The position numbers were made by a program, and so were the translations under genes. A DNA stretch of 35,192 nucleotides, taken from the NCBI GenBank assembly GCA_023266625.1, contig JAHFPT010000039.1, forward strand, positions 1-35,192, given 5' to 3'. Shown piece by piece: positions 7,459 to 15,691 of this stretch. Within the stretch, counting starts at the first letter, position 1; the number at the start of each line of letters is the position of its first letter. This DNA is from Novosphingobium sp. (GTDB taxonomy: Bacteria; Pseudomonadota; Alphaproteobacteria; Sphingomonadales; Sphingomonadaceae). The notes beneath the pieces are model-generated. The model saw only the letters and a program-made list of their open reading frames with translations, made no database searches and was not told where the DNA came from.

Positions 7459-9171
7459 TCAAAGTTGGGCCGGCTCCTGTGCGCCGCGAACGAGGCGGCC
7501 CGGCAAGGCGTTCGTGGGGGTGTCGTATTCCGTGATCACTACGCCGTTGACCACGGTTGCGACATAACCTTCGGCGCGCTGGTGCAGGCGCTTGCCGCCG
7601 CCCGGCAGGTCGTGCCGGATTTCGGGCGGAAGCACGCGGAGCCGGTCATAGTCGATGACATTGAGATTGGCGCGATAACCCGGCGAAATGAGGCCGCGAT
7701 CGCGCAGGCCGATGAGTTCGGCGGGCTTGCGCGCAAGACTATGAACCATGTCCTCGACGGAAAAGCGGCCCTTCGAACGATCGCGGGTCCAATATGACAA
7801 GGCGAAGGTCGTGTAGCTGGCGTCGCAGATCATGCCGTAGTGAGCGCCGCCGTCGCCCAGTCCCATCACCACATTCTCATCGCGAAAGGCCGTCTCCACA
7901 TAGTCGAGATTTCCGTTACGATAATTGGCGATCGCCACCATAAGCAGGCGCTTGCCGTCTTCCTCGAGTAGCAGGTCGTAGCAAAGCTCTTCCGGGCTAA
8001 GTCCTTCGCGCTGCGCACGCGCTGCGACGCTCTGCGAGGGGTCAGGTTCATAGTCGATGCTGTCGGACCCGATCGGAAAAATCATATCGAACTGGCGTGC
8101 CATGAGAAAGACAGGGTTGCTCGGATTGTCGGGCGGTTCGCTCAGGAGCTTGCTGCGCAGGTCCGGATCGCGCATCGCCTCGACTATCTCGCTCCGGGTC
8201 TTGTTCTCCAGCGGGGCATAGGATGGACAAAGCGAGAAGGGATGAACGCTCGTTTCGATACCAACGATCAACCCGATCGGGCGGGGAAAGACCTGGGCCT
8301 TGATACCGATGCCGCGTGCGTTGACATCGGCGAGCTTCTGGAAAACCTGATCGGCCGCTGGCGGCTCGCCCTGGGTATAGGTCAGCGACCGTCCGGCGCG
8401 CTCCGCCACCCTCGTCATCATGTCGAATTCATCGGCAAAGGACGCGAAGCCCATGTTCGATACCAACTGGAAAAGGCCGGCCTTCTCCTCGCGCAATACG
8501 TCGGCCATGGCGTGGAGTTCCGCCTCGTCCGTCGAAAAACTCGGGATATGATCTCCCCGTGAGGTCCGGTGGATGGCGATCCGGGACGTGGCGAAGCCCA
8601 GGGCGCCGGCCGACAATGCTTCGCGCGTCAGTTCCTTCATCCGCTCCAGGTCGGCGGAGGTGGCAGGCTCGCGCGCGATGCCCCTGTCCCCCATGGCATA
8701 GGCGCGCAGCGGAGAGTGCGGCAACAGCGCGGCCACATCGATGTCGTGCGAACGGCTTTCCACGGCGTCAAGATATTCCGGAAAGGTTTCCCAGTCCCAG
8801 GTCAGCCCGACCGTCGAGACCGCTTCGGGAATGTCCTCGACGCCTTCCATCATATCGACCAGTTTGGCGTGATGCTCTGGCAGGCAGGGGGCAAAACCAA
8901 TGCCGCAATTGCCCGTCAGTACCGTCGTCACGCCATGGTTCGACGACGGCTGGAGCCGGTCAGACCAGATAACCTGACCATCGTAGTGCGTGTGAATATC
9001 AACGAACCCCGGCGTCACCAGAAAGCCGTCTGCATCGATCTCACGCACTGCGGAACCCTCGATATTCCCCACCGCGACGATAGTGTCTCCAACGATCGCA
9101 ACATCTGCGGTGAACGATGGGCCACCGCTACCGTCCACGATCAGGCCGCCTCGAATTACAAGATCATACAT
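7459..9171 (-). CDS. N-acyl-D-amino-acid deacylase-like amidohydrolase (COG3653)
   Basis: A 570-residue protein if started at ATG 9171, where the family's usual MYDLVIRGGLIVDG begins. An in-frame ATG at 9225 would add 18 residues and has a slightly better ribosome-binding site, so the start is not settled. The first metal motif DIHTHYDGQ, the Cys-containing loop LTGNCGIGFAP and the late GLGDGGAHYG with its catalytic-type Asp are all in place. The C-terminal part (GLISPGYRANLNVIDYD) is the small beta domain of urease-like amidohydrolases. Relatives of this length are annotated as D-aminoacylases, but many act on other amides or lactones. It is the first gene of a two-gene operon with the family-2 amidohydrolase. 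Confidence 0.85.
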   Translation of the reverse strand: MYDLVIRGGLIVDGSGGPSFTADVAIVGDTIVAVGNIEGSAVREIDADGFLVTPGFVDIHTHYDGQVIWSDRLQPSSNHGVTTVLTGNCGIGFAPCLPEHHAKLVDMMEGVEDIPEAVSTVGLTWDWETFPEYLDAVESRSHDIDVAALLPHSPLRAYAMGDRGIAREPATSADLERMKELTREALSAGALGFATSRIAIHRTSRGDHIPSFSTDEAELHAMADVLREEKAGLFQLVSNMGFASFADEFDMMTRVAERAGRSLTYTQGEPPAADQVFQKLADVNARGIGIKAQVFPRPIGLIVGIETSVHPFSLCPSYAPLENKTRSEIVEAMRDPDLRSKLLSEPPDNPSNPVFLMARQFDMIFPIGSDSIDYEPDPSQSVAARAQREGLSPEELCYDLLLEEDGKRLLMVAIANYRNGNLDYVETAFRDENVVMGLGDGGAHYGMICDASYTTFALSYWTRDRSKGRFSVEDMVHSLARKPAELIGLRDRGLISPGYRANLNVIDYDRLRVLPPEIRHDLPGGGKRLHQRAEGYVATVVNGVVITEYDTPTNALPGRLVRGAQEPAQL

Positions 9172-9233
9172 TGCCAATTTGCACCCAAATTCTCTGGTCA
9201 AGTTTGAAGTCGATATGACAACCATTTAACCTG

Positions 9234-9250
9234 TAATTGATTTAGATTAT
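9234..9250. promoter_or_regulatory. Candidate operator TAATTGATTTAGATTAT
   Basis: This AT-rich element lies just upstream of the COG3653 amidohydrolase gene. It shares TTAGATTAT and a TAAT left arm with the palindromic element at 26712-26728 upstream of the acyl-CoA dehydrogenase genes, which suggests the same regulator. No consensus promoter could be assigned with confidence. Confidence 0.35.
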
Positions 9251-9351
9251 TATATCCGGATTCCGAGCGGGGGGCAAGGGCAGCCGGCGCTTCTACGGGG
9301 GGAACAGGCAGCGTTTCACCGGCCATTCAGTGCGCTTCGCAACCCAGTCGC

Positions 9352-10947
9352 TCAAGCGATTTCAAAGCCCTCGTATCCCGCTTCCGCCTTGCTCACGGCA
9401 ATCGCCCGGTAGTTTTGCAATCCGCCGACATAGGACAGGAAGATTCGGGGTTTTCCGGGGATATTGGCACCCATGTACCAGCTGTTGGCCTTGGGATAGA
9501 GTGTGTAGTCCGCGACCTGCGCGACGTGCGCTACCCATTCGTCCTCAGCCTGCTTGGTCGCTTCGATCCTGTTGTATCCGTGCTCATTCAACCAGGCGAT
9601 GCACCGCCCGATCCAGTCCACGTCGTCCTCGGCGGCAATGATGCAGTTCGCGAGAATTGAGGGGCTGCCGGGGCCGGTAACCTGAAACAGGTTGGGGAAC
9701 CCGCTCGTCATGATACCCAGATAGGTCCGCGGACCATTTTGCCAGCGGTCCATTATATGCTCCCCGGCTCCGTTGAGCAGGTCGATCGCCTTCATCGGTC
9801 CGGTGAATGCATCGAAGCCGGTTGCCAGCACGATGATGTCGAACTTGAAATGCCGGTTTTGCGTTCGCATTCCGTCGGGAGTGATGGTTGCAATGGGATC
9901 CTGTCGCACATCGACGAGTTCGACGTTGTCCCTGTTGAAGGTCTCGTAGTATCCGGTGTCCACGCAGGGACGTTTGGTCGAGACGGGATGGTCGGTCGGG
10001 CAGAGTATGTCCGCGACCCTGGGATCGACAACGATGGACCGAATTTTGGAGCGGATGAATTCCGCGATGATGTCGTTGGTATCCTGGTTGGTAAGGCTGT
10101 CGGAAAAAGCGCCGCCAACGCCGATCCCGCCGCGTTCCCAGCCATATTCCAGAACCGCCTGCTGCTCTTCGGGCGTATATTCCGCTGCCGGTTTCGACCT
10201 GCCCGCATCGGGCATGAATTGCCCGGCGTGGTTGTTCCGCATTTCGGTGCGGTATTCCTCATAGATTTGGCGGATCGGCTCGAATTCCTCGTCGCTGAGA
10301 GGTCCGTTGCGCGAGGGCAGCGAGAAATTGGGAGTGCGCTGAAAAACCGTGAGATGCACGCATTGCTCGGCAATGACCGGAATGGATTGAATGCCCGATG
10401 ATCCGGTTCCCACGACGGCCACGCGCTTGCCCGTGAAATCGACCGGTTCGTGTGGCCACCGCGAAGTCTGATAGCATTCTCCGCCGAAGCTTTCGAGGCC
10501 GGGAAAGTCGGGTGTGTGGGGGTAGGAGAGGGGGCCGGTCGCCAGAACGAGATATTGGCATCGGATGTCCCGACCGGTATTGGTCTCCAGTTGCCATTGC
10601 TTGGCTTCTTCGCGCCACTGCGCCTTATCCATCCTGGTGCACAGCGAGATGAGTGGCCGAAGACCGAAGCGATCGACGACGTGGTTGGCGTACTCCAGAA
10701 TCTCCGGTTGTGCGGAGAACCGCTCGCTCCAGCGCCACTCCCTTTGCAGCTCCGGGGAAAACGAGTAGCTGTAGTCGATGCTCCTCACGTCGCAGCGGGC
10801 ACCCGGATAACGGTTGTGATACCAGACGCCGCCGACGTCTGCGGCGCTGTCGATGCAGTGCACATTGAAGCCCTGCTCTCGATAGCGGTAGGTAGCGTAG
10901 ATTCCACCGAATCCTGCGCCAACAACAATGACGTCGAAATGCTCCAT
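9352..10947 (-). CDS. Flavin monooxygenase of the Baeyer-Villiger type (BVMO-like)
   Basis: A 531-residue protein, normal for class B BVMOs. It has the FAD motif VVGAGFGG (8-15), the VWYHNRYPGARCD segment (41-53) shared by cyclohexanone-monooxygenase relatives, and the NADPH motif VVGTGSSG (178-185). The diagnostic BVMO fingerprint F-x-G-x3-H-x3-W-P/D appears at 154-165 as FGGECYQTSRWP, so the histidine is a glutamine (Q160). LATGFD near residue 395 is typical. It would insert oxygen next to a ketone to give a lactone or ester. The start at ATG 10947 is chosen from homology. The frame is open to 11052 but without family resemblance, and the Shine-Dalgarno sequence is poor. Hydrolases and an alcohol dehydrogenase on either side fit an alcohol-ketone-lactone-acid route. 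Confidence 0.88.
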   Translation of the reverse strand: MEHFDVIVVGAGFGGIYATYRYREQGFNVHCIDSAADVGGVWYHNRYPGARCDVRSIDYSYSFSPELQREWRWSERFSAQPEILEYANHVVDRFGLRPLISLCTRMDKAQWREEAKQWQLETNTGRDIRCQYLVLATGPLSYPHTPDFPGLESFGGECYQTSRWPHEPVDFTGKRVAVVGTGSSGIQSIPVIAEQCVHLTVFQRTPNFSLPSRNGPLSDEEFEPIRQIYEEYRTEMRNNHAGQFMPDAGRSKPAAEYTPEEQQAVLEYGWERGGIGVGGAFSDSLTNQDTNDIIAEFIRSKIRSIVVDPRVADILCPTDHPVSTKRPCVDTGYYETFNRDNVELVDVRQDPIATITPDGMRTQNRHFKFDIIVLATGFDAFTGPMKAIDLLNGAGEHIMDRWQNGPRTYLGIMTSGFPNLFQVTGPGSPSILANCIIAAEDDVDWIGRCIAWLNEHGYNRIEATKQAEDEWVAHVAQVADYTLYPKANSWYMGANIPGKPRIFLSYVGGLQNYRAIAVSKAEAGYEGFEIA

Positions 10948-11082
10948 TCCTGCCCGAACTCCCGCGCTGTGCAGTTCCAGCCACTGCGGGTGTCCCGAAT
11001 CGGACAAAATTCGCGCATGCGGCTGCCATCCACCTTGCCCGATGCATAGCATCGGTTGCTAATCGAGCAAGAAATAGTTAAA

Positions 11083-11095
11083 TCATTATTATGAA
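11083..11095. promoter_or_regulatory. AT-rich inverted repeat upstream of the BVMO gene
   Basis: TCAT and ATGA flank TATT inside an AT-rich patch about 135 bp upstream of the BVMO start. The right part is again TATGAA. It is the weakest member of the group of related sites. Confidence 0.3.
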
Positions 11096-11127
11096 TTTGT
11101 CCCGGCGGCAGATGCCTTTGCGCCAGC

Positions 11128-11583
11128 CTATACGTAACGCCCGCCGGGGACGTGCAAGACATCTCCGGTAATGTACCTTTCATGTTCCGAAGACAGAAAC
11201 GCGATGGCCAATGCCACATCTTCCGGCGCGCCCAGCTGAGCAATCGGCAGGCTTGCCTCGGCGCTGGCCTTGATCTTTCCATAGTGTCGCAGCGCGCGAA
11301 CTGCTGCGGAGTCGACCAGACCCGGCGCAACCGCGTTCACGGTTATCCCATGCTATCCGTTCTCGAGCGACATCGACCGCCCGAACCAGATCAGGCCAGC
11401 CTTCGCGGCGGAATAATTGGCCTGGCTGGGGTTCCCAAGATGCGCTCTGGAAGAGATGTTGACGATCCGGCCCCATTGCCGTTCGAACATGCCTGGCAGC
11501 ACCGCCTTGGTGCACAGATATGCCAAGGGAGCGAACTGGTTCGATCGGGTCGGCCCCCGGAGCGGCGAAGACATCGCCGACAA
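11128..11583 (-). pseudogene. Short-chain dehydrogenase (SDR) remnant with in-frame amber stop
   Basis: The C-terminal two thirds of an SDR are readable. RIVNISSRAHLGNPSQ leads into the catalytic ANYSAAKAGL (Tyr and Lys of YxxxK), followed by SMSLENG. The TAG at 11353-11355 then interrupts the frame, after which HGITVNAVAPGLV, ITGDVLHVPGGRY and the natural stop follow in the same frame. The N-terminal Rossmann motif and the first 80 or so residues are missing; upstream codons (LRGPTRSNQFAP) do not look like an SDR. Truncation plus nonsense codon argues against function. The intact parent would have been an NAD(P)-dependent alcohol/ketone oxidoreductase. Confidence 0.75.
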
Positions 11584-11762
11584 TCTGTACGGACCTGTTT
11601 AATTTTTTGGGTTGGCATTGCGCTTGCGCTCGATGCAGGGTTCCTGCCGGAATGCCCATGCGCCGCGCATTCGCCTTTGTATTCCGATCCCGGCCTGGTG
11701 GCGTCCATGCTCGGCGGCGGATGGAAATAGGCGGCCAAGACCGCTGAAATAGGGAAGATATT

Positions 11763-12872
11763 GTGCCCACCAAGGTGAAAGCAGCCGTTGCATTTGGCGC
11801 GAACGAGCCATTGCGCATTGAAGAACTGGAATTGATCGACCCCGGACCATCCGAAGTGAGGGTCAAACTCTTCGCGACAGGGCTTTGTCATTCCGATCTC
11901 CATTGCCTCACGGGAGATTCGCCGATGCAGTTTCCTGCAGTGCTGGGCCACGAGGCGATCGGCGAGGTCGTTGAGCTTGGCGAGGGCGTGGCGGACTTCG
12001 AAATCGGCGATCATGTGATTCCGTTCCTGATGCCCGACTGCGGCGAATGCGTATTCTGCAAGTCGGGCCGGACTAACAGCTGTGTAGAACTCCTGAACCG
12101 GCACTATCCATCGGTCCCGCGCTTTACGCTCAATGGCGCGCCGATCAACGTCATGGCAGGACTCGGCACATTTGCCGAACAGATCGTGGTTCCGGTGGAC
12201 ATGCTCGCCAAGGTGCAAAAGGGCCTGCGTGCGGATCATGCCTGTTGCATAGGTTGCGGCGTTACCACGGGTCTGGGAGCAGCGCTCCTCGTCGCCAAGG
12301 TCACCCCCAATTCGTCGGTCGCGGTGTTCGGCGCAGGAGGCGTGGGCCTTAGCGTGATTCAGGGAGCCCGGCTTGCGGGCGCGACAAGGATCATTGCCGT
12401 AGACACGAACTCGTCAAAGGAGAAGGTCGCGCGCGAGTTTGGTGCCACCGACTTTGTCGATGCCAGCAAGAGCGAGAACGTCGTCGGCGAAATTTTCGCG
12501 ATGACTGGCTTCGGTGTCGATTTCGCGTTCGAATGCGTCGGCATTCCGGCGCTCGCCGTCCAGGCGCTGGAGAGCACCAACCCTGCCTGGGGGCTCGCCA
12601 TTAACGTCGGTATCATGCCCGACGGGTCCGAATTCACCGTCAAGCCCATGTCACTGCAGGGCGGTCGACGTTGGGGAGGGACCGCGATGGGCGGTGCCAA
12701 GCTCAAGGATGTCGCGCATTTTGTCGATCTCTATCAAGCCGGTGAGATCAAGCTCGATGAATTGATTTCCCACCATTTGAAACACAGCGACATCAATCGC
12801 GGATTCGACATGATGCGGTCCGGCGAATCGGTGCGTTCGGTCATAATGTATGACGACGAGGACCGAACATAG
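11763..12872 (+). CDS. Zinc-dependent MDR alcohol dehydrogenase
   Basis: A 369-residue medium-chain dehydrogenase. The catalytic zinc ligands appear in GLCHSDLH (Cys42 region) and the LGHEAIGEV signature. The structural zinc site CGECVFCKSGRTNSC has its four cysteines. The coenzyme loop is VFGAGGVGLS, and AVDTNSSKEK ends in the Asp expected for NAD preference. It resembles the class III/NDMA-dependent alcohol dehydrogenase branch. The GTG start at 11763 is preceded by GGGAAGA. It would oxidise an alcohol to an aldehyde or ketone, fitting the BVMO nearby. Its stop TAG is directly followed by the P450 N-terminal fragment, which was probably the next gene of an operon. Confidence 0.92.
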   Translation: MPTKVKAAVAFGANEPLRIEELELIDPGPSEVRVKLFATGLCHSDLHCLTGDSPMQFPAVLGHEAIGEVVELGEGVADFEIGDHVIPFLMPDCGECVFCKSGRTNSCVELLNRHYPSVPRFTLNGAPINVMAGLGTFAEQIVVPVDMLAKVQKGLRADHACCIGCGVTTGLGAALLVAKVTPNSSVAVFGAGGVGLSVIQGARLAGATRIIAVDTNSSKEKVAREFGATDFVDASKSENVVGEIFAMTGFGVDFAFECVGIPALAVQALESTNPAWGLAINVGIMPDGSEFTVKPMSLQGGRRWGGTAMGGAKLKDVAHFVDLYQAGEIKLDELISHHLKHSDINRGFDMMRSGESVRSVIMYDDEDRT

Positions 12873-13086
12873 CTTGAGCGTGATTCCACTCCTCGAAGAT
12901 CTCGAGTATGCTAAGTTCGATCGTTATATCGCTGATGAAATCATGTTCGGCGATCACATCGATCCCTATACCCGGATCGCGGAACTTCGTGCCAGGAGTC
13001 CGGTAATCGAGGGCGACTGCGGCAAGCTGATGGGATTGCCCGGTGAGCCGAGCTTCGTGGTACTGTCCGACAAAAAGGTGGGATGA
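12873..13086 (+). pseudogene. N-terminal fragment of a cytochrome P450
   Basis: The first 65-70 residues of a P450, starting at TTG 12873 or GTG 12879. The readable pattern is DLEYAKFDRYIADEIMFGD, then HIDPYTRIAELRA, then GDCGKLMGLPGEPSFVVLSDK, ending at TGA 13084-13086. It matches the N-terminus of the intact P450 at 21312-22556 (DSTFDPILADELMFGD, PYSRIEEFRA, MMGLPSDP, YTVLS), so it is the start of a close paralogue. Everything from helix B onward is gone. The cut at about 13072 falls only about 20 bp before the next gene. Confidence 0.75.
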
Positions 13087-13093
13087 TAGCAAC

Positions 13094-14131
13094 ATGAACG
13101 ATGAACCGAAGATCACGACTGCCGCTGATCATGGGCTCACAGCGACGTCGCAGGTATACTTGAGGGACTGGGGCGATTTCGGCGGCACCTGCCTGGTTGG
13201 CGCATGCCGCGTGTCGCCCGATCTGTTCATGCCGGGCGCGCGGGTCCTGGGGCTTGAAAAGGCGGGCTCCTATCTTCTGGGCACGTGGCGGACCGAAGAC
13301 GGGGCAATGCACCGTTTCCTGCGGGTGCTTGGAGCCTACGACACCAATATGGGCTGTTCCGTCTTCAGCACCCGCAATGCGGACCGGCTTTCGAGACTCG
13401 GCGAAGACAAAGCGCCGGTCTTTCGCGGCGGTCTGCGCACCACTTGCGACGGCCAGCATGTTCGCATTGCCTCGCCCGATGGCTGCGGCTTCAGGCATGC
13501 CATCGATGTCCGCTCCAGCTCATGGGACGAAGGCGACCTGCTTTCCTGCTCCGGCGAGCTGATCGCGCCTGCAACCCAATGGTACAATCCCTGGCGGACG
13601 GGCGGCGGCGGCTACGCGATCACGGCGAAATTTCGCGGCAAGGCGACCGTGTTCGGCCAGCCCGCCGAAGGGTTTTTCGCGCATGAAAGCCACTTTTTCC
13701 CGGCAGGGGCGAATTTCATGGCGTCACCCTATGGCTTTGGCGGGCGGGAGATCCACTGGGGTCACATGGCGACGGTTTTCGAAGACGGTTCGGTGATCGA
13801 TGCCAGCCTGGCCTATGGCCCCGACGGATGGGGCTTTGCCCTGCTGACCGACGAACAGGGCCGTTTTTACGCCACCAACGAGATCGAAATCGGCGCGAAC
13901 GTGCGGCCCAGCGGCTATCCGGAATTGATTACCTACCGATTCCTCAATCAAACCTGGTGCTGGCGGATCGATCCGAAAGGGGAGCGCGACGACACCGCGC
14001 CGGGCGGGATGATTGGCGCGGAAGGCGTGCTGACCAGATCGGGCGAGACCCGGCGCGTCGTCGGCTCGATGGGCACGATCGATTGGTGGAAGGATGGCCG
14101 TGAAAAGGCGGTCCCGCCCGCCTTCGTCTAG
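13094..14131 (+). CDS. Conserved protein of unknown function, lipocalin/CrtC-AttH-like
   Basis: A 345-residue protein starting at ATG 13094; the open frame before it belongs to the end of the P450 fragment. There is no signal peptide and no membrane segment. The composition is rich in Gly, Trp and aromatic residues with repeated short beta-like stretches (GYAITAKFRGKATVFG, ESHFFPAG, IHWGHMATVFEDGSVIDAS, GWGFALLTDEQGRFY). This resembles the two-lobed lipocalin-like fold of hydroxyneurosporene synthase/AttH proteins, which are often found beside terpenoid or steroid catabolic genes. The function is not known; a hydratase or ligand-binding role is only a guess. It ends tail-to-tail with the aldo/keto reductase gene, both using the shared tetramer CTAG as stop. 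Confidence 0.7.
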   Translation: MNDEPKITTAADHGLTATSQVYLRDWGDFGGTCLVGACRVSPDLFMPGARVLGLEKAGSYLLGTWRTEDGAMHRFLRVLGAYDTNMGCSVFSTRNADRLSRLGEDKAPVFRGGLRTTCDGQHVRIASPDGCGFRHAIDVRSSSWDEGDLLSCSGELIAPATQWYNPWRTGGGGYAITAKFRGKATVFGQPAEGFFAHESHFFPAGANFMASPYGFGGREIHWGHMATVFEDGSVIDASLAYGPDGWGFALLTDEQGRFYATNEIEIGANVRPSGYPELITYRFLNQTWCWRIDPKGERDDTAPGGMIGAEGVLTRSGETRRVVGSMGTIDWWKDGREKAVPPAFV

Positions 14132-15180
14132 CGTTTCCCTTCCGGATCGAAGGGCAGGGGGTGCCTGCCCGCATCGTGCATGGCGATGATCCAGCCGGGA
14201 TATTCGACCGGAAGCGCGCTTGCCGCATCCAGTTTCACGAAATCGTCCTCGTCGAGCGACACGCTGGTCGCCGCCAGATTCTGGCCGAGCTGTTCCACCG
14301 TCCTTGCGCCAACGATGACACTGGTCACGAAAGGGCGAGACAGAATCCACGCCAGCGAGACCGCGCCCGCATGCGTGTCATGTTTGGCGGCAATTTCGCG
14401 CAGCACGCGAACCACCCGCCACCCGCGCTCTTCGTCCATGATCGGGAAGGACGGCGCCTTGCCCTGGACGCGCAGCACCTCGGTCTGCTCGCGCTCGTAC
14501 TTGCCGGTCAGGAAACCGCGCGCTAGGGGCGACCAGATCGTCAGCGAAATGCGCTCTGCCTCATGCAGCGAGACGAATTCGCGCTCGATGTCGCGTGCCG
14601 CGAGGTTGTAATAGACCTGGTTCGACTGGACCCGCGCGTAACCCCGGTGCTCCGACAAGCCCAGCGCGCTGGCGACACGCCAGGCACGCCAGTTCGACAC
14701 GCCGACGTAGCGCACAAGTCCCTGGCTGACGAGGTCATCCATGGCCCGCAGGATCTCCTCGGTCGGCGTAATGCTGTCGCTGTTGTGGAGCTGGTAGAGG
14801 TCGATGTGATCGGTCTGCAGGCGCTCGAGGCTTTGCGCCACGCTGTCCATGATGTGCCCGCGCGAGGAGCCCTTGTCATTGGGGCCGTCGCCCATGATCG
14901 AGCCGACCTTGGTTGCCAGCACCACGTCCTTGCGCGGAACCCCCGCATGGTTCAGCGCCTGACCCAGCGCCCTTTCGGACGCGCCGCGCGAATAGACATC
15001 GGAGGTATCGAAAAAATTGATCCCGGCATTGAGGGCATGGTCGACGATGGCGTTCGTTGTCGCCTGGTCGACGCCGGCAATACCGCTCCAGAAGTTCTCG
15101 TCTGTCTCACCGAAGGCTGCCGCGCCAAGGCAGATTTCCGAAACGAACATCCCGGTCCGGCCAAGTTCGCGGTAACGCAT
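14128..15180 (-). CDS. Aldo/keto reductase
   Basis: A 350-residue AKR starting at ATG 15180 (MRYRELGRTG). The frame is open farther upstream but that part is the shadow of the preceding gene. The catalytic tetrad region is visible: NFFDTSDVYSRG (Asp and Tyr), VVLATKVG (Lys) and HIDLYQLHNSD (His). The NADPH-binding tail includes VTSVIVGARTVEQL. It reduces aldehydes or ketones with NADPH. The start overlaps the stop of the upstream truncated reductase frame (TGATG), so it may be translationally coupled to it. It converges with the lipocalin-like gene. Confidence 0.9.
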   Translation of the reverse strand: MRYRELGRTGMFVSEICLGAAAFGETDENFWSGIAGVDQATTNAIVDHALNAGINFFDTSDVYSRGASERALGQALNHAGVPRKDVVLATKVGSIMGDGPNDKGSSRGHIMDSVAQSLERLQTDHIDLYQLHNSDSITPTEEILRAMDDLVSQGLVRYVGVSNWRAWRVASALGLSEHRGYARVQSNQVYYNLAARDIEREFVSLHEAERISLTIWSPLARGFLTGKYEREQTEVLRVQGKAPSFPIMDEERGWRVVRVLREIAAKHDTHAGAVSLAWILSRPFVTSVIVGARTVEQLGQNLAATSVSLDEDDFVKLDAASALPVEYPGWIIAMHDAGRHPLPFDPEGKR

Positions 15181-15578
15181 CACCAGACGATGCCCTGAGA
15201 CTCGCGCACGAAGGCAAGGTAATTCGGCATGGCGGCATAGACCCGCTCGCGGGTCAGGCCGTAGGTGGCCGGATCCTTTCTTGCGGCGCGGCTCTTGTGC
15301 TGCTCGCCATGGGCCTCCTCCCGGACCGACGAATCCCGGACGAACTTGCCCAGGATTCGCTCGCTGTTTCCGCCCGCATAGACATTCGCGGTATCTATGA
15401 AGTTGCCGCCGTGATCCCGGTAACAATCGAACAGCTCGCGCGAGGTCGCTTCGTCCACGCCCATGCCGTCGGGATCGCCGAAGGTCATCGCGCCGAAACA
15501 CAAAGGCGAGACTCGCAGGCCCGTTCGTCCAAGCAGAATGTAGTCATCGAGCCTGCGGATATTGGCCGATGAGCTCAT
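15180..15578 (-). pseudogene. Truncated aldo/keto reductase fused to an unrelated tail
   Basis: 132 codons. Residues 14-80 are a good AKR N-terminal domain: [18 protein letters not shown], then [21 protein letters not shown], containing the Asp and Tyr of the active site. The Lys and His parts and the barrel's second half are missing. From about residue 82 the sequence changes to [19 protein letters not shown], then [15 protein letters not shown], which is not AKR. It resembles the C-terminal end of sulfotransferase-like proteins (H-x5-8-YGL-x4-V pattern), an uncertain match. It looks like the join of two gene ends after a deletion. It is still read in frame and translationally abuts the intact AKR, so it may be expressed. 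Confidence 0.6.
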
Positions 15579-15691
15579 ATTGGCGCCTCATTCGCAATGT
15601 CGAAAGGAAGCTGAACATAACACAAGGAGCGGCGCCCGGCCCGAACAGAATAGCTGCCGGCCCGGACGCCTCTCGTTCGACTTGCCTCTCG

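Noticed and set aside
11353-11355. Amber codon in the SDR as possible pyrrolysine
   Set aside because: The gene also lacks its N-terminal domain, the position is not special in SDRs, and pyrrolysine is not expected in this group; simple decay is enough.
11584-11762. Possible short gene between the SDR remnant and the alcohol dehydrogenase
   Set aside because: Short frames exist on both strands but none has a ribosome-binding site, codon bias or a recognisable motif.
15181-15501. Upstream extension of the aldo/keto reductase frame to give a 457-residue protein
   Set aside because: The extra 107 residues are Arg-rich nonsense in the shadow of the truncated reductase frame; the AKR family start is MRYRELGRTG at 15180.
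15620-15675. GC-rich inverted sequences downstream of the TonB receptor as a terminator
   Set aside because: The arms do not pair well (GGGCC and CCGG repeats in the wrong register) and no T-run follows.
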